From: Tychonema litorale BBK16
Lineage (GTDB): Bacteria > Cyanobacteriota > Cyanobacteriia > Cyanobacteriales > Microcoleaceae
Reading direction: 5' to 3'
Assembly (NCBI RefSeq): GCF_021648855.1
Contig: NZ_JAKJHX010000019.1
Location: forward strand, 31,308 to 41,217
DNA length: 9,910 bases
A program made the translations under genes and the position numbers. Under the pieces are notes generated by a model that worked only from the letters and a program-made list of their open reading frames with translations, did no database searches and was not told the DNA's origin. Positions 1 through 5,475 of the stretch are shown one piece after another (position 1 is the stretch's first letter; each line of letters begins with the position of its first letter).

Positions 1-199
1 CGATTTCCGCTTCATTGGATAAAACCCTGAAAATCTGGGATTTGCTTAGCGGCAAGGAGATTGCTAGTTTCAGTGGTCATAGCAGCGGGGCAAGTACAGT
101 GGCGATCGCACCAGACGGCCTCACGGCGATTTCCGCTTCATTGGATAAAACCCTGAAAATCTGGGATTTGCTTAGCGGCAAAGAGATTGCTAGTTTCAG
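1..199 (+). repeat. Near-identical WD40-coding direct repeat (126-base period)
   Basis: Bases 1-73 match bases 127-199 at 72 of 73 positions (difference at 56/182), giving a 126-base, 42-residue period, which is one WD40 blade. Such identity at the DNA level, including third codon positions, points to recent duplication or gene conversion between blades. Confidence 0.85.
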
Positions 200-1154
200 C
201 GGAGATGGTGGCTTCAATGGCTGTGCAATTTCGCCTGATGGGATGAATATTGTAGCGGGGGATGTTTCGGGACGGGTGCATTTCCTGAGATTTGAGGGAA
301 TGAAACAGGGACATAGTAGGGACACGGCAATGCCGTTTACTCACAAGCCAAATAATGCCGTTACTTTGTTTTATGAAGGTCTTCTGCTGGCAAAACAAGG
401 GCAGTATGAAGCAGCGTTACTAAAATTAACTGAAGTTGCAAAGGTGATACCGGATGTGCCTGTTGTTTGGTTTGAACTCGGTAAGGTTTTGGACAATTTG
501 CAGCGCGATGAAGAAGCTGTCGCTAGTTTCGACAAAGCTATCGAGATAGAAGGGGAAAAACGAGAATTTTGGTTTCACCGAGGCTGGGCGTTGATGAAAT
601 GTGACAGTCGAGATGCCGCCCGCGCAAGCTGGGATCGAGCGATGAGTATCCAGCCTAATGACTGCGATTTTTGGTTCAAACAAGGCGAAGCGCTATTCAA
701 TTCGGAATGCTACGAACAAGCTATTTGCTGTTTTGATTTAGCGCTCCAAATTCAACCAAATCGATCCTATTTATGGGATTGTCGGGGCATTGCGCTGCGA
801 AGGGCTGGGCGTGCTGAAGAGGCAATATCTAGCTATGATAGAGCTTTGGAATTGGAACCAAATGATTGCGATATTTTGGGCAATCAATCTTATGCTTTTG
901 CAGTATTAGATCGCTATAAGGAAGCTATAGATAATTTGGATAAAGCTTTACAAATCAAGCCGGATCATGCTAATACTTATGGTCACAAAGCTTGCATTTA
1001 CGCCTTGCAAGGGAATGTTGAGTTATCTCTGGAAAATTTGCGGCGTGCGATTGCATTGGAACCGGAAAGGTATCGAGAGTTAGCGAAAACTGATCCGGAT
1101 TTTGATGGGATTCGGGGTGATGTGCGGTTTCAGGAGTTGTTGTTGGGTGGTTAG
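1..1154 (+). CDS. WD40-TPR fusion protein, C-terminal part (5' end outside the window)
   Basis: The reading frame is open to the left edge (first whole codon at base 3), so this is the 3' end of a longer gene; a TTG at 15 lies inside a WD40 repeat and is not a start. Residues below count from that TTG. Residues 1-93 are two WD40 blades with the DKTLKIWDL and APDG signatures, then a last blade ending SGRVHFLRFEG. After a short linker come about seven TPR units (roughly 115-352), recognisable from repeated A..SFDKAIEI, AISSYDRALELEPND and AIDNLDKALQIKPDH helices. The end (ELAKTDPDFDGIRGDVRFQELL) is usual for cyanobacterial TPR proteins. Both repeat types are protein-interaction scaffolds; no catalytic domain is visible. 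In cyanobacteria such WD40 arrays often sit behind NACHT/NB-ARC, TIR, caspase-like or kinase domains, but here that part is unseen. It ends 7 bases before a palindromic repeat element. Confidence 0.9.
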   Translation, partial: ISASLDKTLKIWDLLSGKEIASFSGHSSGASTVAIAPDGLTAISASLDKTLKIWDLLSGKEIASFSGDGGFNGCAISPDGMNIVAGDVSGRVHFLRFEGMKQGHSRDTAMPFTHKPNNAVTLFYEGLLLAKQGQYEAALLKLTEVAKVIPDVPVVWFELGKVLDNLQRDEEAVASFDKAIEIEGEKREFWFHRGWALMKCDSRDAARASWDRAMSIQPNDCDFWFKQGEALFNSECYEQAICCFDLALQIQPNRSYLWDCRGIALRRAGRAEEAISSYDRALELEPNDCDILGNQSYAFAVLDRYKEAIDNLDKALQIKPDHANTYGHKACIYALQGNVELSLENLRRAIALEPERYRELAKTDPDFDGIRGDVRFQELLLGG

Positions 1155-1333
1155 AAATCCTCGGCGGTTAGAATCCCGGCGGTTGGAAACCGCGTCTACA
1201 CAAACAATGTCCGCCTCCGCGGACGAAGAGGGTATTCGGAGATGGAAAATTATCGGGTGAAATCTTCAACCCGCGGAGGCGGGTTTTGTTTTTGTAGCCG
1301 CGGTTTCCAACCGCCGGGGTTTTTGGGATTTTC
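1155..1333. repeat. Palindromic repeat element, copy A (MITE/REP-like)
   Basis: A GC-rich inverted-repeat element begins right after the WD40-TPR stop codon. Its outer arms are a perfect 18-base inverted repeat, CGGCGGTTGGAAACCGCG at 1177-1194 and its complement at 1299-1316. Inside lie two small hairpins: GTCCGC/GCGGAC at 1209-1224 and CCCGC/GCGGG at 1270-1283. An extra, diverged end unit (cggcggttagaatcc) starts at 1162. Bases 1232-1333 are identical to 2326-2427 in copy B. No transposase is encoded; the short reading frames that cross it are read from the repeat itself. It resembles non-autonomous interspersed repeats of Oscillatoriales genomes; the family assignment is inference. Confidence 0.85.
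1270..1293 (+). terminator. Candidate intrinsic terminator inside repeat copy A
   Basis: The hairpin CCCGC-GGAG-GCGGG (1270-1283) is followed directly by TTTTGTTTTT (1284-1293). This has the shape of a rho-independent terminator for the WD40-TPR gene, although its 5-base-pair stem is short. It could equally be only part of the mobile repeat. Confidence 0.45.
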
Positions 1334-1334
1334 A

Positions 1335-1453
1335 CATTTTTGGGTTGATGGGCGATCGCATTTTTGGATTGATGGGCGATCGCATTTTTGGATTGATGGG
1401 CGATCGCATTTGAGAGAAATGTGCGATCGGATTTTTGGATTGATGGGCGATCG
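1335..1453 (+). repeat. 24-base tandem array carrying HIP1 sites
   Basis: Five head-to-tail units of 24, 24, 24, 23 and 24 bases start at 1335, 1359, 1383, 1407 and 1430. Units 2 and 3 are identical and unit 1 differs at one base; unit 4 is diverged. Each ends in GCGATCG, so unit junctions create HIP1 octamers at 1352-1359, 1376-1383 and 1400-1407. There are no unique spacers, so this is a minisatellite and not a CRISPR array. A degenerate version follows repeat copy B. Confidence 0.85.
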
Positions 1454-1465
1454 GCTTTCAATAAT

Positions 1466-1476
1466 TGGTATAAAAT
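1466..1476 (+). promoter_or_regulatory. Candidate extended -10 promoter for xisHI
   Basis: TGG followed by TATAAAAT (1469-1476) fits an extended -10 element and lies about 28 bases upstream of the xisH start. The expected -35 position falls in the last unit of the 24-base array and shows no match to TTGACA, so the extended TG motif would have to compensate. Confidence 0.35.
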
Positions 1477-1503
1477 AGAAAGTGAGAGCAATGGAGTTTG
1501 TAA

Positions 1504-1926
1504 ATGCCTGCTAAAGATGTTTTTCACGATACTGTCAAAACTGCTTTACAAAAAGATGGATGGATAGTTATCCGTGAAAACTTTCGGGTGCAAGTCGATG
1601 ACGAAGGTTTAACCATGTTTATTGACTTGACCGCAGAAAAGTTAATCAGTGCAGAAAAAGCAGGTCGCAAAATAGCTGTAGAAGTCAAAAGCTTTCGAGA
1701 CCGATCGGATTTCTACCAGTTTCATGCAGCCCTCGGTCAATTTCTCAACTGTCGATCGGCATTGAGAGATATTATGCCAGATTTGATTGTGTACTTAGCA
1801 GTTCCTTTAGAAACCTACGATGAATTATTTAGATTAAAATTCATTCAAGGACGTGTGGAAGAATACGATATTAAGCTAATTATTTTTCGTCCCGATTCGG
1901 AGGAAATTGTCTTGTGGAGAAATTAA
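1504..1926 (+). CDS. xisH: XisH family protein (fdxN-element excision controlling factor)
   Basis: 140 residues, the normal size for XisH. The family start MPAKDxFH, then VKTALQKDGW, a DLTAEK segment (41-46), GRKIAVEVKSF (54-64) and ALGQFLNCRSAL (76-87) are all present. The Asp41 ... Glu60-x-Lys62 arrangement is the core signature of PD-(D/E)XK nuclease-like folds, to which I understand XisH belongs. In Anabaena PCC 7120 xisH and xisI are needed, with the recombinase XisF, for programmed excision of the fdxN element, but the family is widespread in cyanobacteria without that element; its role there is unknown. ATG is preceded by GGAG at 1493-1496. The gene overlaps xisI by 13 bases, so the two are surely cotranscribed and probably act as a complex. 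No recombinase or nif gene is visible here. Confidence 0.93.
   Translation: MPAKDVFHDTVKTALQKDGWIVIRENFRVQVDDEGLTMFIDLTAEKLISAEKAGRKIAVEVKSFRDRSDFYQFHAALGQFLNCRSALRDIMPDLIVYLAVPLETYDELFRLKFIQGRVEEYDIKLIIFRPDSEEIVLWRN
1899..1903 (+). promoter_or_regulatory. Ribosome binding site deciding the xisI start
   Basis: GGAGG lies inside the xisH coding sequence, 10 bases before the GTG at 1914. It supports GTG as the xisI start and translation from within the upstream gene. Confidence 0.7.
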
Positions 1927-2243
1927 ACTATACTGAAGCGATCGAAAAAATTCTGAACAACTTCTCAGACATGATTGTACGAGAAGGCACAGAAGTTAAA
2001 ATTATTTGCGATCGCGAAAGCGGTAATTATCTGGTTATTCTCGCAGGCTGGAACGACCAATTAAGAGTCTACGGTGTTTCAGTTCACATTGAGATCAAAG
2101 ATAATAAAATCTGGATTCAACAGGATAGGACAGATACAGGAATAGCTCAAGAATTAGTCGAATTCGGAGTGCCAAAAACTGATATCGTACTTGCTTTTAA
2201 GTCGGCTTTTACTAGGAAGTTTACAGAATATGCTGTTAGTTAA
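1914..2243 (+). CDS. xisI: XisI family protein (fdxN-element excision controlling factor)
   Basis: 109 residues from a GTG start, close to the usual length of about 111. The family hallmark is clear in the second half: YGVSVHIEIKDNKIWIQQD (53-71), then TGIAQELVEFGVPKTDIVLAF (75-95) and RKFTEYAV. XisI is the obligate partner of XisH: the genes occur almost always as an overlapping pair, as here. The molecular function is not known; a small partner of a nuclease-fold protein could be a regulator, inhibitor or specificity subunit, which is inference only. The gene ends 20 bases before repeat copy B. Base composition is AT-richer than the GC-rich repeats on both sides, but similar to other genes in the window. 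Confidence 0.93.
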   Translation: MEKLNYTEAIEKILNNFSDMIVREGTEVKIICDRESGNYLVILAGWNDQLRVYGVSVHIEIKDNKIWIQQDRTDTGIAQELVEFGVPKTDIVLAFKSAFTRKFTEYAVS

Positions 2244-2263
2244 ATGAGTCATTCTGCCATTTA

Positions 2264-2427
2264 AATCCTCGGCGGTTGGAAACCGCGTCTACACAAACGA
2301 TGTCCGCCGGACGCCGACGAAGAGAGTATTCGGAGATGGAAAATTATCGGGTGAAATCTTCAACCCGCGGAGGCGGGTTTTGTTTTTGTAGCCGCGGTTT
2401 CCAACCGCCGGGGTTTTTGGGATTTTC
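2264..2427. repeat. Palindromic repeat element, copy B
   Basis: Second copy of the element, with the same perfect 18-base outer inverted repeat at 2270-2287 and 2393-2410. It is identical to copy A over 102 bases (2326-2427 against 1232-1333). It lacks the extra left end unit of copies A and C, and its left inner hairpin is altered (gtccgccggacgccgac at 2302-2318 in place of gtccgcctccgcggac). It starts 20 bases after the xisI stop. Confidence 0.85.
2364..2387 (+). terminator. Candidate intrinsic terminator after xisI, inside repeat copy B
   Basis: The same CCCGC-GGAG-GCGGG hairpin (2364-2377) with TTTTGTTTTT (2378-2387) as in copy A, now placed about 120 bases downstream of xisI. It could end the xisHI transcript; the stem is short. 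Confidence 0.4.
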
Positions 2428-2428
2428 G

Positions 2429-2528
2429 CATTTTTGGGTGGATGGGCGATCGCATTTTTGGGTGTATGGGATTTTCACATTTTTGGATTGATGGCCGATC
2501 GCATTTGAAAGAAATGTGCGATCGAATT
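2429..2528 (+). repeat. Degenerate copy of the 24-base HIP1 array
   Basis: Units related to those at 1335-1453 follow copy B in the same order, including the diverged unit with GAAATGTGCGATCG near 2512-2525. One unit is interrupted by a second TGGGATTTTCACATTTTTGG segment (2467-2486), as if part of the preceding block had been duplicated. Palindromic element and array therefore move or duplicate as one block. Confidence 0.75.
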
Positions 2529-2529
2529 T

Positions 2530-2720
2530 CAAATCCTCGGCGGTTAGAATCCCGGCGGTTGGAAACCGCGTCTACACAAACGATGTCCGCCTCCGCGGAC
2601 GAAGAAATATCGAATTTGAGAAAAATATGCAATGAATTCTTCAACCCGCGGAGGCGGGTTTTGTCTGTGTAGCCGCGGTTTATAACCGCCGGGTTTCAAC
2701 CGCCGGGTTTCCAACCCCCG
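2530..2720. repeat. Palindromic repeat element, copy C, diverged, with multiplied end units
   Basis: Third copy, ending 6 bases before the phosphatase stop codon. The left arm keeps the 18-mer (2553-2570) preceded by one extra end unit (2538-2552); the right arm (2674-2691) has two changes and is followed by two more degenerate units reading gggtttcaaccgcc and gggtttccaaccccc. The inner hairpin CCCGC/GCGGG is kept at 2645-2658 but the T tract is broken (ttttgtctgtg). The centre (about 2605-2640) differs from copies A and B. Copies B and C together fill the whole gap between the convergent xisI and phosphatase genes. Confidence 0.8.
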
Positions 2721-2725
2721 CAAAT

Positions 2726-5332
2726 CTAATCATCCTCATTCAATCCCAGCGACACAAAATACTGACTGTAAACCACACTATCCGGTGCCCAAAGCGGCCG
2801 CCAATAAACACTTTGAATCACCGCTTTTTCCCCATCACCATCAGCAGGCCACTGAAAACTGACGATCGCAATATTGCTGTATCCCACAATCTCAACACCC
2901 TCTTGCAGCCAGCGATTTCGCCACAACAGCGATACAAAATTCCAAAATCTATGCGCCAAAGACAAGCGCTGGATCTGCCGCTGAGCAGTTGACAAACCCT
3001 CAGCTATGTGCGGCAAAAACACCCTAGCCTTTTGTCGTTTCATCCAATCAATCCGATAGCCCCAATCAGGCAAAGATTGTCTCTTTTTCACAGCAGCCGC
3101 GATCGCCCTTTTTCTGTTAATCCTCGAAATTTTCACTAATTCCAGAGGTTCATTCCACCCCAAACGTTCGTGTCTGCGTTCTGGAAGCAGCGACTTAATC
3201 TTAGTATGAATCAAATGAGTTTTCCACTCCTCATTAATCAAAGCACTAGCAGTCAACTGCGCCAACACAGAATACTGAAAACTTGACTGATAATTAGCCG
3301 CATTCAAACCCAAAACTCCATCTTTCCCCTCCTCTGTGGAAAAGGCATCTTGCCTGTCATCTGTTGTTGTGGAACAGGCATCTTGCCTGTTAATTTCCGG
3401 TCTAGAATCCCCAAAATGACAATCCGACCAATAACTCAGCCGCACAGCAGCAGCATAATGAATATCCCCCGTCAACACAATCACCCTCGCGCGCTGCTTG
3501 AAAAACTCCGATAACAGCTTCACAAAAGCCAACTCGTGAAAATTCCAAGCATCCCCCGCATCACTATTAAACACCTTCCCCTGTTCCACATCCAATTTCT
3601 GAACAGCATCAATAATCCACAAACCCACCAAATTAGTCGGTACAACCACCAGCGTCGCCTCAATCGCAAACTCCCCAGTTGCATTCAACAATTCAGTCTC
3701 CTTCAAAGGTTGCTGAATTTGCTCCTCAAAACCTTTATGAGTCAAAAGCATCGGCGGATCGATCGCACTTTCAGTCGGATAGCCCCGCCAAGTCCGCGTA
3801 TCCAGCACAATCACCTCATGCTTAAAACTTCTAATCGTAAAATGCCAATTTAAAGCCTCCTCATCTCGATCCAAAATCAACACATCTTCATCTAATTTAA
3901 ACTTCGGCAAACCAGTCTCAAGATCGATGCGCGGAATTCCCAAATACTTAGCAACATTTTCCCAAGCTAAATTATCAGTCCCTGCCGATTTCGACCAATT
4001 TGTAGCAGATTTCAATAACTTATTTCCTACTTTTCCAGCATTAAACTGTGCGGGCATATTTCCCCAAGCCTGAAATACAGCATAAGCCAGCAAAGCATTC
4101 TGCACCACTCGCCGGCCCAGTGGCTTACCCAAAACTCGGTAACACCATTCTCGATTCAAATACCAGTCATCGCTAACATCGTGGTCGTCGCAAATGGTAT
4201 AAGTAGGGACATTCGCCATCGCCCTTCTGACTCTCCACAGATTGCGAGAAAAACTTTCCAGTTCAAAAGTCTCTCGATCCCAGACTTTTGCCCGCTTGGC
4301 ATTTTCACAAACATCCTTACCCTTGGGAAAACGATCGCACCAAAGCACAGGCGACCAAACTAACAAATACATCGCATAATATTCGCCCAGCCCAAACAAG
4401 TGACTTTTCGCATTGTCGGGTTTATTCACCAACATCGCCGTCAAACCGCCAAAATCTCTAGCAATATCGCTGCGAGTTCCCGGTTTCAAATCTACTGGTT
4501 GTTTGTATTTATGCTTAGCCTCAGCCTGTTGCTGAAATTGGGACTCAGTAGAAACTTCTACTCGATCGCCAATCTTATTTCCTTTTTCTGCATTTTTAGG
4601 TATACTGATACACAAATTATCTTGAATTTGGTCATCCATCAGGGGCAAATTCTCTTTCCAGCCCAATAGTGCGTCGCCAGCATCTGTCAAAGCCCACAGC
4701 ATTGGATCGGCTACGTCATCGCCGTAAATTTGGTCGCCCGTTAGAAATAATTGGTGGGGCCTCAAATTTGCCATACCTGCAAATTGTTCGATCGAACTAT
4801 CCAAGATTGGAAGCGCATCTCGTCCGCCCCCGTGGGGCTTGCGACAAGAACCGTGAACAATCCGCAAATAGTTTAAATCGTCGGGTGGTAGCGCAAAAGT
4901 CGGCAACTGGTGCTCGAAATAACTAATTGTCTGCGCTCCCAAAGGCGGCAAATCAGAGGCGGCTGGCCACAAGCCAGAAATGAGATTGTCTCTCTCATTT
5001 TCAAGTCCCGAAACTCCCGATTCGGCAAACTCGATATCGTAAGCATATATTTGCCCAGATGTCAAGCAATTGCTGCCCAAAGGCTTTGCAGTCACGACAG
5101 CTACGTGCAAGTATTTGCCAAGTTGCACAGTAGAACTCTCACCTTGGAGTAACGGTCGATCGACTATTTCGCCAGTTCCGCCCTCCGTCGAATAAACCTT
5201 GAGTTCGACTTGGCGCGGTGCTTTCAGAGCCAGCCAAACTGTCACAGCCTGACATTCTGTCCGGCGTAAAATCGGGCCGGCCAAAATCAGCGGCAAATGA
5301 TGAATTCGATGACTTAAGGGTGTCCAGAACAT
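2726..5332 (-). CDS. PhoD-like metallophosphatase (alkaline phosphatase D family), long cyanobacterial form
   Basis: 868 residues. The catalytic core has the PhoD-type metallophosphatase motifs in order: GSCRKPHGGGRD (161-172), FLTGDQIYGDD (196-206), TICDDHDVSDDW (379-390), VLDTRTWRGYP (509-519) and VLTGDIHYAA (619-628); the Asp and His residues in these would bind the metal pair. An N-terminal beta-rich domain (about 12-105) precedes it. PhoD enzymes hydrolyse phosphomono- or diesters and classical ones are secreted by Tat; here no signal peptide or membrane segment is seen, so a cytoplasmic enzyme is likely. It is longer than typical PhoD (about 500-600), with a polar insertion at about 215-320, a repeat-derived stretch at 647-666 and a basic helical C-terminal region (700-810). 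Substrate unknown. The ATG at 5332 has no good Shine-Dalgarno sequence. Convergent with xisI, divergent from the CBS kinase. Confidence 0.9.
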   Translation of the reverse strand: MFWTPLSHRIHHLPLILAGPILRRTECQAVTVWLALKAPRQVELKVYSTEGGTGEIVDRPLLQGESSTVQLGKYLHVAVVTAKPLGSNCLTSGQIYAYDIEFAESGVSGLENERDNLISGLWPAASDLPPLGAQTISYFEHQLPTFALPPDDLNYLRIVHGSCRKPHGGGRDALPILDSSIEQFAGMANLRPHQLFLTGDQIYGDDVADPMLWALTDAGDALLGWKENLPLMDDQIQDNLCISIPKNAEKGNKIGDRVEVSTESQFQQQAEAKHKYKQPVDLKPGTRSDIARDFGGLTAMLVNKPDNAKSHLFGLGEYYAMYLLVWSPVLWCDRFPKGKDVCENAKRAKVWDRETFELESFSRNLWRVRRAMANVPTYTICDDHDVSDDWYLNREWCYRVLGKPLGRRVVQNALLAYAVFQAWGNMPAQFNAGKVGNKLLKSATNWSKSAGTDNLAWENVAKYLGIPRIDLETGLPKFKLDEDVLILDRDEEALNWHFTIRSFKHEVIVLDTRTWRGYPTESAIDPPMLLTHKGFEEQIQQPLKETELLNATGEFAIEATLVVVPTNLVGLWIIDAVQKLDVEQGKVFNSDAGDAWNFHELAFVKLLSEFFKQRARVIVLTGDIHYAAAVRLSYWSDCHFGDSRPEINRQDACSTTTDDRQDAFSTEEGKDGVLGLNAANYQSSFQYSVLAQLTASALINEEWKTHLIHTKIKSLLPERRHERLGWNEPLELVKISRINRKRAIAAAVKKRQSLPDWGYRIDWMKRQKARVFLPHIAEGLSTAQRQIQRLSLAHRFWNFVSLLWRNRWLQEGVEIVGYSNIAIVSFQWPADGDGEKAVIQSVYWRPLWAPDSVVYSQYFVSLGLNEDD
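3338..3391. repeat. Two short palindromic repeats translated inside the phosphatase gene
   Basis: The coding strand has AACAGGCAAGATGCCTGTT (3373-3391), a palindrome with 7-base stems and an AAGAT centre, and a second copy 33 bases away (3338-3358) with two changes. The 33-base spacing keeps frame, so the protein reads NRQDACS and DRQDAFS (648-654 and 659-665). I associate this motif with a short repeat scattered through many filamentous cyanobacterial genomes, usually between genes. Confidence 0.8.
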
Positions 5333-5404
5333 AGGATTTAAAAAATAAAATTTAATCAGGGTGTTCTAACAATCAGATTTGAGGCGATCGAGCATCTGTC
5401 ACCG

Positions 5405-5423
5405 CTTAACTAATGCTAAATCT
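5405..5423 (+). promoter_or_regulatory. Possible Pho-box-like direct repeat in the divergent intergenic region
   Basis: CTTAACTA (5405-5412) and CTAAATCT (5416-5423) are spaced by 3 bases. The first fits the PyTTAAPyPy(T/A) repeat described for SphR/PhoB sites in cyanobacteria and the second has one mismatch. A third repeat, expected for a full site, is missing on both sides (5394-5401 and 5427-5434 do not fit). It lies between the phosphatase and the kinase genes; the rest of 5333-5475 shows only AT-rich sequence with no convincing -35/-10 pair. Confidence 0.25.
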
Positions 5424-5475
5424 GCCAGCCCCTGTCCGCCAAATTGTAACAATTCATTAAGTAAAATTAATAATC

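Noticed and set aside
1335..1453. Regularly spaced repeats that might be a CRISPR array
   Set aside because: The 24-base units follow each other directly with no unique spacers, and no cas gene is present; it is a tandem minisatellite.
1168..1527. Open frames across the repeat elements on both strands (1168-1527 minus, 1242-1478 plus, 2276-2491 plus, 2344-2644 minus, 2442-2672 plus)
   Set aside because: They consist of translated palindromic and 24-base repeats (for example repeated SHFWIDGR), have no ribosome binding site of note and reappear in several frames; they are by-products of the repeats.
1504..2243. xisHI as proof of a nearby developmentally excised fdxN-type element
   Set aside because: No fdxN, nif gene or site-specific recombinase is in the window, and xisHI pairs are common in cyanobacteria without such elements.
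3536..5152. Several plus-strand open frames of 60-105 codons inside the phosphatase region
   Set aside because: They are antisense to a long gene with clear family motifs and show no protein-like features of their own.
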